Shown here piece after piece: positions 34,801 to 43,562 of a stretch of DNA of 64,000 nucleotides. This stretch comes from Cyclobacterium amurskyense (GTDB lineage: Bacteria; Bacteroidota; Bacteroidia; Cytophagales; Cyclobacteriaceae), in assembly GCF_001050135.1 (NCBI RefSeq), contig NZ_CP012040.1, positions 744,001 to 808,000 of the forward strand, in the 5' to 3' direction. Position 1 is the first letter of the stretch. The number at the start of each line of letters is the position of its first letter. A program made the translations under genes and the position numbers. The notes beneath the pieces are model-generated. The model worked only from the letters and a program-made list of their open reading frames with translations. It was not told the DNA's origin and made no database searches.

Positions 34801-36883
34801 TTATTATCCAATCTTCTCCAAAGGTATAGGCATCCCCGAAAGCATTACCTGCATCACAGCCATTTAATAGTAAAACAGGATATTTACCTTTATTTCTATA
34901 CCCCATTTCACTAACACTTACAAAACCAATATCAATATCAGTAGTAGAAGGGGCTGCATGTCCGAAAAAAGTAACAAGACTGACGCCGTCATTGACCTGC
35001 TCAGAGATATTAATTAACTCTGTAGTAGCATTTGACCTTTTCCTAACAGTCTCTACATTTCCTCCCAAATAGACATCTTCAGCAATCACTTTGAAACCAT
35101 TAAGGAAGTTATAAAACCTTTCTAGTTCAAAAGCTGATCGTCCTCCACTAAGGTGCATAAGGTTTTTTTGCCAAGGCTCAGAGACTCCAAGCGCATCTTT
35201 TTCTTTTATTTTGTCCAAATAGGCAGCCACATCATTGGGTGTTCTGGCGGGGATGCGTCCTACACTTATATTCCTCTCCAGCGGATTCTCCGGATCCAAG
35301 CCAATCGCAAAGCGATTGTCAGAGTAAGGATAACCAAAAGTGGGAACCAACTCTTGAAAAGTAAATACTGAAGGATTGGTCCGATAAAAATAGGTAATAC
35401 CTGAGGACCTTCTTGTATTGAAAATACCATATGCCCGCCCAATCAACAGTACATTTTCCGGTATATATTTCTTCTGGTAAAGTTCCAAAAACCGTCTAAT
35501 TCCTAAGGGGCTTTTCTCTCCAAAGGAAAACTGATCGTATAAATCCTGCACATTGACTGTAAGGGTATCAAAACCACCTCCCAAGGGCGTGGCCCTATAG
35601 GAAGCATAGGCTGTTACCGGATCACCATAGTTATCTGCAGGCTTTCGTAACAATTCATGGGAAATAATGATAAAGTTTGCTTGCTGGTTTAATAAATTCC
35701 GAAACCTTACTTTCTCTAAGACATTTAATTCTATAACATTGGACTGGTTTTGAACCAAAACTTTATTTGAACCAGCTCCGGTTGGAATGAGCAGTTCATT
35801 GCCTGTTTTTTTAACTTCTAATCTAACAGGGTTAATTTTATCTGTGACATCATAGGCAATATAGTCCTCACTTGCCTCTTTTATGGTAAGTACTTTGTTA
35901 CCCTCACTAAACTCAAACGTTTTTGTCTCAAAATCTCCCGAAAGCCCTGAAGAACTGTATTTAATTTGAGCATAATTGATAGAAACATTATCAATGGTAT
36001 TGTTTACCCCCATAGAGGTAACCTTAATAAAAAAATCTCCCTCAGGGGATAAATCAGTTTGCTTAAGCAACTCACTCACAACCTTATTTTCATACTCTTC
36101 GAAAGTAAATTGCCCAAGTTCTCTCATACCATTTGCCGTAGGGCCTATGTGTACTGAGACCTTATGAGAAGTTTCCGATCTACCTACAAAGCTGATTTCC
36201 AGTTGAGGGTTCACATTTCCATTTACTATTTGTCCAAGACCATAAAAAATCAATGTTCTACTTCTACCTCTGGAAATAATTGATGAGGTCCAACCTTGCC
36301 CTTGGTCATATTTAGACAACCTCACTCCTGGAAAATACTCTCTGCCCAAGGAATATTGCTCCTGAAAATGCTGTAATGCCTCTAATTGATAATTACTTAT
36401 TGGCTCCAAGCCATCCCCTATCGAAGGAGAGGCCATTCTTTTACCAAATGAACCTGGAGAAGCGGTAAGAAAATACGCAGTGGTATCATTGTGGGTATTG
36501 TAATGTGGGTTTGTCATCCAAGCTTCATCCTCATACAATAATTTGTCTAAGGTTCCGTCATTCCTTTCCCCAATAAATTCCAAATAGTCATCCTGATCAA
36601 AAGAACCGTCTTGCTCTCCGCTAATGTAAACGGCCACTTCTTCCCCCCTATGATAAACCTTTATTTCTCGAGGGTCCAAATCATCCATAGCAACTCCAGA
36701 GGCTGACAGAGTAGTATAACTTAACTTATAAATACCATCGGAATAAGTAGGGATTTTATAATAATCAGCATCATAATCCAGCCACTGATCTGATTGACCT
36801 TTGGCAAAAAAATGTACAAGCAAACCAGTTACTAGTAAAGCAATACGAAAAATTCCTGTTCTATTTTTTCTACAAGCCATCAT
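31829..36883 (-). CDS. PorU2-like C25-family cysteine peptidase with T9SS sorting domain
   Basis: This 1684-residue secreted protein has an N-terminal signal segment, beta-rich domains and a gingipain-type C25 peptidase domain at about 410-800, with the catalytic His in TFFGHAAPSTTD and Cys in LLLNGCDAGNAFGDAYTFG (quoted in part). CARDB/Ig-like domains follow. A C-terminal type A sorting domain (NFYPYPNPFSSSVRFVF through NGVYIYRVLV) is the T9SS signal. PorU proper is about 1100-1300 residues and cleaves such signals. This larger form fits what I recall as PorU2. It overlaps the PorV-like gene by 14 bp, so both are coexpressed in the envelope. Confidence 0.85.
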   Translation of the reverse strand: MMACRKNRTGIFRIALLVTGLLVHFFAKGQSDQWLDYDADYYKIPTYSDGIYKLSYTTLSASGVAMDDLDPREIKVYHRGEEVAVYISGEQDGSFDQDDYLEFIGERNDGTLDKLLYEDEAWMTNPHYNTHNDTTAYFLTASPGSFGKRMASPSIGDGLEPISNYQLEALQHFQEQYSLGREYFPGVRLSKYDQGQGWTSSIISRGRSRTLIFYGLGQIVNGNVNPQLEISFVGRSETSHKVSVHIGPTANGMRELGQFTFEEYENKVVSELLKQTDLSPEGDFFIKVTSMGVNNTIDNVSINYAQIKYSSSGLSGDFETKTFEFSEGNKVLTIKEASEDYIAYDVTDKINPVRLEVKKTGNELLIPTGAGSNKVLVQNQSNVIELNVLEKVRFRNLLNQQANFIIISHELLRKPADNYGDPVTAYASYRATPLGGGFDTLTVNVQDLYDQFSFGEKSPLGIRRFLELYQKKYIPENVLLIGRAYGIFNTRRSSGITYFYRTNPSVFTFQELVPTFGYPYSDNRFAIGLDPENPLERNISVGRIPARTPNDVAAYLDKIKEKDALGVSEPWQKNLMHLSGGRSAFELERFYNFLNGFKVIAEDVYLGGNVETVRKRSNATTELINISEQVNDGVSLVTFFGHAAPSTTDIDIGFVSVSEMGYRNKGKYPVLLLNGCDAGNAFGDAYTFGEDWIITPERGASNFLAHADVGIDVYLRRYSESFYTTAFSDSSMIHQNLGKIKQQAEKLFYSRYGVSEVNQSHANQIIMLGDPAVRIFPANKADYAIYADEILLTGVNDQVLNSLSDTLELTIPIKNLGIVDLGEVDIDIKRQLPDGTVVTIPVEPIEPVFRLDTLVLTIPNSGINSFGDNVFNITVNKSRQIDELTYANNSVSVTFFVPLSGTLNLFPLDFGIVNETNLEMIAQIPGLATEQRNLIIQLDTASDFSSPKRKEVRITTNNLARWNVALFDEIPKVDSLTFYWRTKFSAPREGEDVSWKTSSFSYIEGGPEGWTQRKLPQFLADQLSNISISLSDQSWQFQDTSLNIDVFTFGSENEEYRVENTQIMLNGVAYILDTFNRFCRAGSLGLMAFDHQTLEPYLPVPLVTVDVLDFRSCGRVPQVIQNIPNAYITDEGKTMLLDFVEGVKKDDYVVIFSVGEVTFSDWPDEAYFKLKELGANEATLRNLETGDPYILFGRKGMRPGEAIEVVPDVEDELARDSQVISFETSIQGYFPSGSILSPKVGPASDWIKFFNEVKSKDLFEPDQSSMDVVGVTPDGGEVSLLQDVNVETTDLTQFDAKNYPFLRLKYSLNDLPDKDLPQLSKWQVDYTGVPEGVLILKDQRKEVVLNEGEQDELTFEYINISKHDFLDSIQVDYSFLNIDQRKITKESFKIPAVKAGESSVFTIDFDSKGKAGDNSLNVFVNPRKLTEQIYTNNVMDLPKYFKVTGDDLNPVLDVNFDGRYIMNGDIVSPTVIISTKIKDENKISLKQDTLGMELMLRKPCEGCDFERISFSNSRVKWFEATENADFTIEFQPGPLDDGIYTLKINASDAAGNMAGSVPYEVSFEVINESQITNFYPYPNPFSSSVRFVFTVTGAEVPDEIKIQIMTITGKVVKEIFQDELGPITIGNNITEYAWNGKDEFGDQLANGVYIYRVLVRKNGQFMEHRNTSADKAFKKGYGKMYLLR

Positions 36884-37976
36884 ACAACCTAAAACCAGAC
36901 TTTAACGGATTAAGAGAAACTTTTACACTAAAAACATGAGAATAAGGTGTCTCAGAAATACTTCCGATATCCGTAAGGGCGTAGTCTACTAAAACTGCCT
37001 CACTGACCCTAAACCCTAAACCAAACCCTGGTTGAACTGAGGTGTATTTTGACCCATCAAAATCAATAAGGGTCTGGACATTACCAGCCCCTACTCTAAA
37101 AAAGGCAGATTGTCTGTAGCCCAACTCCATCCCAAACTTCGGAGACAAATTAAAAAGATCACTACCATACAAGGTATTTCTTTGTCCATCAAAAGTGAGA
37201 TCTAAATCCAATACCGTCAATAAATCAATCTCTTCTGTAAGCTCAAAATTTCGAGAAAGACTTAAAGTTGCTCTCGGTAAAGTTAGTTCTATACTATTAA
37301 TGGGGATCTCATTTTGCGTTTGGGCATATATGTCCCTCACCAATTCCGCATTATGTGACCATGCATTGAAGGTAGTAGTAATATCTCTGGCCATCAAGCC
37401 TATTTTCCAGCCGTTTTCTATATATATCGCGCCAAAATCCAACCCAAACCCCCATGCTTTGGCAAATTTACCCACATTCCGATGGATGACTTTGGCATTG
37501 ACTCCCATTTTAAAATAATCACTAATGTCACGTGCAAAGGACAGCACCAAGGCATAATCTGCCGCATTAAAAAACTGTATATTATCGTAATTCAAAGCCC
37601 CATTGGCATCATATAAAAATCTGGTATCGGGAATGTCGTCTACCCCAAACCTAATTAAGGAAACAGCTATCTGATTGTCTTCTTGGATATTTGTAGAATA
37701 ACCTGCGAAATCGAACTTTGCTATTCCCGCAAAATATTCTGCATGCATCAATGAAAACTCATGCTCATGCTTGATTCCTAGCAAGCCCGCAGGATTCCAA
37801 TAAGCGGCAGTGACATCGTTCACAGCTGACACCTGAGCACCAGCCATTCCTAAAGCCCTGGCTCCAATTCCAATGTTCATGAATTCGTTGGAATATTTGG
37901 GGGCAATTCCCTGGGCTCCGACAGCACCAGACAGCAAAATCCCCACCAATACACAAAAATTTGCCCTACTAAACAT
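36870..37976 (-). CDS. PorV/PorQ-family outer-membrane protein
   Basis: This 368-residue protein starts at the ATG at 37976 (MFSRANFCVLVGILLSGAVGAQG signal peptide in two parts). A longer in-frame start at 38021 would add 15 residues before the signal. The mature part begins KYSNEFMNIGIGARALGMAGAQ, then NDVTAAYWNPAGL, the FadL-like 14-strand barrel signature of PorV/PorQ. In T9SS, PorV shuttles cargo from the translocon to PorU for signal removal. A CAAAGTA (minus TACTTTG) box at 38007-38001 may be its -7 element. It immediately precedes the peptidase gene. Confidence 0.88.
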   Translation of the reverse strand: MFSRANFCVLVGILLSGAVGAQGIAPKYSNEFMNIGIGARALGMAGAQVSAVNDVTAAYWNPAGLLGIKHEHEFSLMHAEYFAGIAKFDFAGYSTNIQEDNQIAVSLIRFGVDDIPDTRFLYDANGALNYDNIQFFNAADYALVLSFARDISDYFKMGVNAKVIHRNVGKFAKAWGFGLDFGAIYIENGWKIGLMARDITTTFNAWSHNAELVRDIYAQTQNEIPINSIELTLPRATLSLSRNFELTEEIDLLTVLDLDLTFDGQRNTLYGSDLFNLSPKFGMELGYRQSAFFRVGAGNVQTLIDFDGSKYTSVQPGFGLGFRVSEAVLVDYALTDIGSISETPYSHVFSVKVSLNPLKSGFRLYDGL

Positions 37977-38368
37977 GAGTTTAAATAATAATTCATTCGC
38001 AAAGTAAAAAGAAAATACCATTGTAAATATTTTGAAATTGAAAAATTATTGAAGGTTTTGTTCGGAAATGTCCAATTGTGAACAATAAACTGTACGAAGC
38101 CATTACAATCATTGAGACATTTATTAAAGGACTTGTGAAATTGAAAAAAAAGAAAAACATTATCCGATGGATTAATTCTACTGTTATCTGCTTTTAAAAC
38201 AAAAAATAACGCATTTTGACACAATTATAGGTTATGAAACGAACTTTGTATACCATAGAATTAGGCATAACCTACTAGCACTTGAAAAGTTGGTATTGTT
38301 TTTCGAATTGAAATAAACAATCGGCAAAAAAATGACCGTGATTAATTTATTTCTCTTAAAATAAAAAC
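37977..38368. promoter_or_regulatory. Divergent promoter region, PorV-like and PadR genes
   Basis: On the plus strand TTTG at 38215-38218 and GAACTTTG at 38241-38248 (22 bp apart) form a near-consensus promoter with a roughly 110-nt leader to padR. On the minus strand TACTTTG at 38007-38001 is a possible -7 box. No ORF of interest is present. Confidence 0.3.
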
Positions 38369-38707
38369 ATGAAAGCTTCAAACACCCAAACCCAGATGCG
38401 GAAAGGGATATTGGAATTCTGCATATTACATATCATTTCCAGAGGAGAGGTTTACGCTACTGATTTAATAGAAGAGTTGCAAACTGCTCAAATGATTATT
38501 GTAGAAGGCACATTATACCCTCTTTTGAACCGGCTTAAAAATGCCAACCTGGCCACATACAAATGGGTGGAATCGGATGCAGGTCCACCGCGGAAATATT
38601 ATTCTATTACACCTGAAGGTTTAACTTTCCTAAATGAGCTTCAAACCACATGGGTAAACCTAGACTCTTCCGTCAATCAAATTATATCGAAAGCAAAAAA
38701 CGAGTAG
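38369..38707 (+). CDS. PadR-family transcriptional regulator
   Basis: This 112-residue winged-helix protein begins MKASNTQTQMRKGILEFCIL, with IIVEGTLYPLLNRLKNANLA and GPPRKYYSITPEGLTFL, the PadR-s1 signature. It binds DNA as a dimer and usually represses its own operon in response to a ligand or envelope signal. It is cotranscribed with the PspC-domain gene (50 bp gap), as is common in Bacteroidota, so it probably controls a membrane stress response. Confidence 0.93.
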   Translation: MKASNTQTQMRKGILEFCILHIISRGEVYATDLIEELQTAQMIIVEGTLYPLLNRLKNANLATYKWVESDAGPPRKYYSITPEGLTFLNELQTTWVNLDSSVNQIISKAKNE

Positions 38708-38757
38708 ATGAAATCAAGTTATTATAATTTATTTTCTTGACCTTAGTCATTTAAATC

Positions 38758-40659
38758 ATGAAAAAGACAATCAGCATAAATATCAGTGGCATTCTTTTCC
38801 ATATAGAGGAAGATGGATATACTGCATTAAAAAATTATTTAGATGCGATCAACCAACACTTCTCTCATTACGAAGGTAATCAAGAAATAATTACGGATAT
38901 AGAGAACAGGATTGCAGAGATTTTTCTGAGTAATCTAAAAAACAATAAGCAGGTAATCACTGCAGACAATGTAACTAACCTTATCAAAAAAATGGGGACA
39001 ATAGCAGATTTTAAAGCTATTGAAAGAGACATGGATGAGGAAAAGCCTACTGAGGAGTCAGGCAATGATTTTTATAAATATGTAACTCCCCCAGACCAAA
39101 ATTCAGGTAAAGGTTATAAAAAACTATCCCGACTGGTTAATGGCAAAATACTGGGGGGCGTATGCGCTGGATTTGCAAACTATTTCACAATTGACCCTCT
39201 GTGGACAAGGTTGATAACTATTCTACTGTTATTTAGCGGTGGATTAAATTTTAGCCCACTTAGACTTCCATTTTTCGCTGATGACTTTCATTTAAACGCT
39301 GCACTTGGATGGTGGACGGTAATTTCTTATATCTTGCTCTGGATCATACTTCCTGTCTCTTACGATAAGCCAGAGGACAAAAACATTAAAAAGCTATACC
39401 GAAATCCAGATGACAGGGTCTTGGGAGGAGTGGGTAGCGGTCTGTCTGCTTACTTTGACATAGATGTCCTATGGGTTCGCCTTGCATTTGTTGCTTTAAC
39501 CTTTGCCGGTGGATCTGGATTCGTTTTATATTTTATCCTTTGGATTATCACTCCTATGGCTAAATCCATTACAGAAAGAATTGAAATGAAAGGTGGGGCA
39601 ATAACCTTGAGCAATATTGAAACAACCATCCAGCAAAACCTATCCACCGAAAATACCAAAGAAGAATCGACTTCAAAGAGACTATTGCTTGCTCCTTTTC
39701 GCTTTCTAGGCAATTTGATAAATGCTTTAGGCAAAGCTCTTGGTCCATTTGGATCCTTCTTATTGGCTGTTATAAGGGTGTTGTTTGGCCTTATTATTTT
39801 TATTGTAGGCATGGTAATGCTGATCGTACCACTTGCTTTTTTAGGACTTTATAGTGAACTAGTTTCTAATAGTGATTGGGCATATATGTTAGATGGCTTT
39901 CCTATAAACACAATAGGTGAATTATTACCTATTTGGTTGGCTATAGCCTTATCTATTATTGTATTTATTCCTAGTATAGTATTGGTTCTATTAGGAATTA
40001 GCGTAGTGATCAAAAGAAACCTGATTGACGGAAGATTTGGCTTGGTTCTTTTTGGTATTTGGGTAATGTGTATTCTAGCTGGAGCATTTCAGGCACCAAA
40101 AATCATAGGCCAGTTTAAATCCGAAGGAAGCTTCACCGTAGAGCAAACCATGGATCAACCCAAAGGAACTCTTGTTTTAACTGCTGATGGAAATGGAATG
40201 GATGATGTAGAACTCGGCTTTGTTAAACTCCAACTTAAAGGTCATGAGAAAGAAGAAATGCTTATCTCCCAAAAGTTTATTTCAAAAGGTTCTAACAGAA
40301 AAGAAGCCATTAAAAATGCCTCTGAAGCAGAATACGAACTGCAGTTGACGGATAGTGTGCTGGTTTTTGATAAATTCTTAACCTTCCCCAATACCGCAAA
40401 ATTCAGAATGCAACATTTGGATCAAACTCTATTTATCCCTCAAAACAAAGCCTTTACCATTGACCGAAACTTACTTTCTATATTAAAGAATACGCTGGGT
40501 AATGATGGTTACAAAAGCAGGGATGTTAACAATAGAAACTTCTGGGTTTTTAATGAAAATGGGCTCCTTTGCTTAAATTGCATCGATGACCACAAGCAAT
40601 CAGAAGCAGACAGTCTTTCCCGATCTATTTATAAAAACAGCTATTTTATGGAGAAGTAA
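38758..40659 (+). CDS. PspC-domain membrane protein with two PspC modules
   Basis: This 633-residue protein has a soluble N-terminal part (about 1-115). The two PspC domains are at about 123-200 (KLSRLVNGKILGGVCAGF, WTRLITILLLF) and 210-275 (LYRNPDDRVLGGVGSGL, WVRLAFVALTF). Four further helices follow between about 320 and 445, and a C-terminal beta domain. PspC binds PspB or a membrane signal to control phage-shock responses; in Bacteroidota it is paired with PadR regulators. It has a domain duplication, and no PspA or PspB is next to it. Confidence 0.9.
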   Translation: MKKTISINISGILFHIEEDGYTALKNYLDAINQHFSHYEGNQEIITDIENRIAEIFLSNLKNNKQVITADNVTNLIKKMGTIADFKAIERDMDEEKPTEESGNDFYKYVTPPDQNSGKGYKKLSRLVNGKILGGVCAGFANYFTIDPLWTRLITILLLFSGGLNFSPLRLPFFADDFHLNAALGWWTVISYILLWIILPVSYDKPEDKNIKKLYRNPDDRVLGGVGSGLSAYFDIDVLWVRLAFVALTFAGGSGFVLYFILWIITPMAKSITERIEMKGGAITLSNIETTIQQNLSTENTKEESTSKRLLLAPFRFLGNLINALGKALGPFGSFLLAVIRVLFGLIIFIVGMVMLIVPLAFLGLYSELVSNSDWAYMLDGFPINTIGELLPIWLAIALSIIVFIPSIVLVLLGISVVIKRNLIDGRFGLVLFGIWVMCILAGAFQAPKIIGQFKSEGSFTVEQTMDQPKGTLVLTADGNGMDDVELGFVKLQLKGHEKEEMLISQKFISKGSNRKEAIKNASEAEYELQLTDSVLVFDKFLTFPNTAKFRMQHLDQTLFIPQNKAFTIDRNLLSILKNTLGNDGYKSRDVNNRNFWVFNENGLLCLNCIDDHKQSEADSLSRSIYKNSYFMEK

Positions 40660-40751
40660 AATTCACCTCAATAGAAGGGTTATGGTCAATTTGGGATTTC
40701 CCTCTGTATGGATATAGCGTATCTATTGAGCCTATTATGCAACACAACCTT

Positions 40752-41522
40752 ATGAACAGAGTAATCATTAATAGTGATGATTTCGCATCCGATAAAGAGG
40801 TAAATCAATCCATATTATCTGCATTTAGTCAAAAACTAATATCCTCATCTACAGCCCTTGTGAATTTCTCAGAAGGGCTGGAAGATGCGGTTCAGATGGT
40901 CAAGGCAAATCAAATCCCTAAAGACGCATTGGGCTTACATCTAAATTTAACTTCGGGGGCACCTGTACTGGAAGAAACTAAAAGTTGTGGGTTAATTTGT
41001 GAAAATGGGCTTTTTCACGGAAGAATTAGAACCAAACCACAATTCCACATCAAGCTAAAAGACAGACAACTAATTTTCAATGAATTGGAAGCACAGCTAC
41101 ATAGATTTAATTCTCAATTTGGATTTATGCCTAGCCATATTGATGGGCATGAGCATGTACACACAGAGTGGGCCATTATGCGCTGCGTTAATCAATTGGC
41201 CAATGAAAATAAAATTACCAAAATCAGGATTGCAAGAAACTTAGGTGAAAACACAAGTGCTTTAAAAAGTAGGTATAAATCATTTTTTAATTGGCGATTA
41301 AGGCAATTGGGCTTTATTACAACTGATTTTTTTGGAGATTTTTCTGATATTGAAATCAATAACACCCATTATACAGGTAAGACCGTTGAGATCATGGTTC
41401 ATGCGATCCCATCAATTAATGATGACATTGTAAACGACTACAACAATGTACCTCTTAAGGATAAAGTTGAAAAATTCAGGCGGAACAACAACTTCGACAT
41501 GATCAATTATAGTCAGTTATAA
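40752..41522 (+). CDS. YdjC/ChbG/HpnK-family carbohydrate deacetylase
   Basis: This 256-residue protein starts MNRVIINSDDFASDKEVNQS, with the metal-binding Asp-Asp, then ALGLHLNLTSG and FMPSHIDGHEHVHTEW, the His-rich metal site of the family. Members deacetylate chito-oligosaccharides or acetylated glycolipid head groups. The ATG at 40752 fits the family start; the upstream ATG at 40737 adds five residues. It follows the PspC gene by 90 bp, and its 3' side carries the first copy of the 218-bp repeat. Confidence 0.87.
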   Translation: MNRVIINSDDFASDKEVNQSILSAFSQKLISSSTALVNFSEGLEDAVQMVKANQIPKDALGLHLNLTSGAPVLEETKSCGLICENGLFHGRIRTKPQFHIKLKDRQLIFNELEAQLHRFNSQFGFMPSHIDGHEHVHTEWAIMRCVNQLANENKITKIRIARNLGENTSALKSRYKSFFNWRLRQLGFITTDFFGDFSDIEINNTHYTGKTVEIMVHAIPSINDDIVNDYNNVPLKDKVEKFRRNNNFDMINYSQL

Positions 41523-41650
41523 AAAAATTCCACCCTCTTGTCCAATTTCACTTAAAATTGATGCTGTTCATGCCCCCCCTCATTAATATAGAGCTTTGGT
41601 AATTTACCCTATTAGCATTCTTGTTTTACTGTGCTCCAAATCATCTTGTT

Positions 41651-41867
41651 TTAACCCGAAATATGCAATAGACAATCTATTACGTACTGAAATCGCTTCA
41701 AAATCAGCCACTTCGTTGCTGTTTTCAATTTCACCATAGCAGTGCTATGCTAAAATCTCCAAACAGCCTGATTTTCTTGCGATTGCAACACTTCCCGTAA
41801 ACACGGGACAGGCTTCACCCCTGACATTGTCAGGGCGGAGAATTCCTATTACATAATCCGGGTTTAA
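41651..41867 (-). repeat. Structured intergenic repeat element, copy 1 (inverted)
   Basis: Reverse-oriented copy of a roughly 218-bp element. Its ends (TTAACCCGAAATATGCAATAG and CTATTACATAATCCGGGTTTAA, quoted in halves elsewhere) are imperfect terminal inverted repeats. It differs from the copies at 52050 and 55244 by only about a dozen positions. Internal stems include CCCTGACATTGTCAGGG and CCCGTAAACACGGG. It has no conserved ORF and lies between the deacetylase and the beta-CASP gene. Confidence 0.85.
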
Positions 41868-41990
41868 GAGAAAAAAAAAATGGGGATAGCAAAAGGATAG
41901 TAGGAAAAACGCCTGTAACTTTTCCCCATAAAACCTAAGTTTAAAAGTAAATTAGCTATATTATACCAATAATAAACAGATTATTGGTAG

Positions 41991-42075
41991 GCCCGAAATA
42001 TGCAGTAAATCTTCAATTAGGTGATGAAATTACTTCAAAATCACTCACTATGATCTCTTTTGTACTTTCCGGGTT
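41991..42075 (-). repeat. Shortened, diverged relative of the 218-bp element
   Basis: In reverse orientation it has the same outer ends (TTTAACCCGGA and GCATATTTCGGG) and the inner segment GTGATTTTGAAG, aligned with GCTGATTTTGAAG of the full copies, but lacks the central hairpins. It looks like an internal-deletion derivative about 85 bp long, adjacent to copy 1. Confidence 0.55.
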
Positions 42076-42110
42076 AAATTATTTTTCGGACACTTAATTC
42101 AATAATAACT

Positions 42111-43511
42111 ATGGATGTTAAAGTAAAATTTCTCGGAGCTGCAGGAACAGTTACCGGTTCCAGATTTCTTTTGGAGGTAGATTCGCTAAAGATTTTAGTA
42201 GACTGCGGATTGTTTCAAGGCCTCAAAGAAAACAGGCTTAGAAATAGAGAGATTTTTCCCATAACCCCTGATTCCATAGATATAGTTCTACTTACTCATG
42301 CCCACATTGACCACTCTGGATACTTACCTAAGTTAGTTAAAGAGGGCTTTAATGGGCCAATTTACCTAACTGAAGCCTCTCTAGAATTGGTGAAAATTTT
42401 ATTGTTGGATGCTGGAAAATTACAGGAGGAAGAAGCCAAATTTGCCAGAAAAAAAGGGTACTCAAGGCATGAAGACCCTCAACCTTTATTTACTCGTGAA
42501 GATGCGGAAAATGTCTTCCCTAAATTGAAGCCTATTCCTTTTAACAATGAGGTCAAAATAAATGAGCGAGTCCGTTTTACTGCCTATAATGCGGGCCATA
42601 TACTAGGCGCTGCTATATTAAAATTACAGATAAAAGGAGAAAACCAAGAAAAGAGCATTGTGTTCTCTGGGGATCTGGGAAGATTCAAAGATCCTATTTT
42701 AAACCCACCAGCAGAAATACCCTTTGCTGATGTATTGTTTCTTGAATCCACTTACGGAGATAGGGTCAACGACTCTATAGACATAGACAAGCAACTTGGA
42801 AAAATCATCCGAGACACGAATTACAATGGTGGAGTATCCCTAATTCCTTCTTTTGCTGTAGGCAGAACCCAAATGCTTTTGTTTTATTTGCACCGACTAC
42901 AACAAAAAGGCTTTATCCCTCAGATACCGATTTATGTAGACAGTCCTATGGCAATTGATGTTACAGGGCTATACAAAGATTTCCCTGAATACCATCATTT
43001 AGCCCCTTCTTTGGAAAATAATGACTCCAACCCTTTTCAACATAAAAACCTCCATTACTACAGAGATCAAGAATCCTCTATAAGCCTAAACACGATCAAA
43101 AGCCATGCAATAATCATTTCCGCTAGTGGCATGGCCACCGGAGGCAGAATCCTACACCACCTTTACCACAGGCTACCCAATGAGCAGGATAGCGTGATCT
43201 TTGTAGGTTATCAGGCTGAAGGTACCAGAGGCAGGAAAATATTAGAAGGAGAAGAAACATGCCGGATATATGGAATTGACGTTCCAGTCAAAGCTAAATC
43301 ACACTTTATAGATGGGTTATCGGCCCATGCGGATCAAAGTGAGCTCATTAGCTGGTGTGATAATTTCATCACGAAACCAAAATTCACCTTTTTAGTACAT
43401 GGTGAGCCTAAAGCAAGCGAAGAATTGGCCGGAATTTTGAAAGAGAAATTTAACTGGAATACTATTTGTCCACAATACCTGGAATCTTTTATTCTATTTT
43501 CAGGTATATAA
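42111..43511 (+). CDS. Beta-CASP MBL-fold RNA-processing-type hydrolase
   Basis: This 466-residue protein begins MDVKVKFLGAAGTVTGSRF and has the zinc motif LTHAHIDHSGYLP, NAGHILGAAIL, FSGDLGR, beta-CASP markers ESTYGDR, PSFAVGRTQ, SASGMATGGRILHHL and GYQAEGTRGRKI, and final LSAHADQ. These define the CPSF73/YSH1-like metallo-beta-lactamase RNA hydrolases. RNA is the presumed substrate. It is monocistronic with its own start at 42111. Length matches the 450-470-residue bacterial family. Confidence 0.93.
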   Translation: MDVKVKFLGAAGTVTGSRFLLEVDSLKILVDCGLFQGLKENRLRNREIFPITPDSIDIVLLTHAHIDHSGYLPKLVKEGFNGPIYLTEASLELVKILLLDAGKLQEEEAKFARKKGYSRHEDPQPLFTREDAENVFPKLKPIPFNNEVKINERVRFTAYNAGHILGAAILKLQIKGENQEKSIVFSGDLGRFKDPILNPPAEIPFADVLFLESTYGDRVNDSIDIDKQLGKIIRDTNYNGGVSLIPSFAVGRTQMLLFYLHRLQQKGFIPQIPIYVDSPMAIDVTGLYKDFPEYHHLAPSLENNDSNPFQHKNLHYYRDQESSISLNTIKSHAIIISASGMATGGRILHHLYHRLPNEQDSVIFVGYQAEGTRGRKILEGEETCRIYGIDVPVKAKSHFIDGLSAHADQSELISWCDNFITKPKFTFLVHGEPKASEELAGILKEKFNWNTICPQYLESFILFSGI

Positions 43512-43562
43512 GGACAGGGTTTCCATTTGTTTAATGGCTAATTTTATCTTAAATATTTCCTG

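Larger units (their letters stand above)
41523..42110. other. Gap holding one full and one shortened repeat element
   Basis: 588 bp without a gene. It contains the full repeat copy 1 at 41651-41867 and a shortened, diverged relative at 41991-42075. The remainder shows no ORF. Confidence 0.7.
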
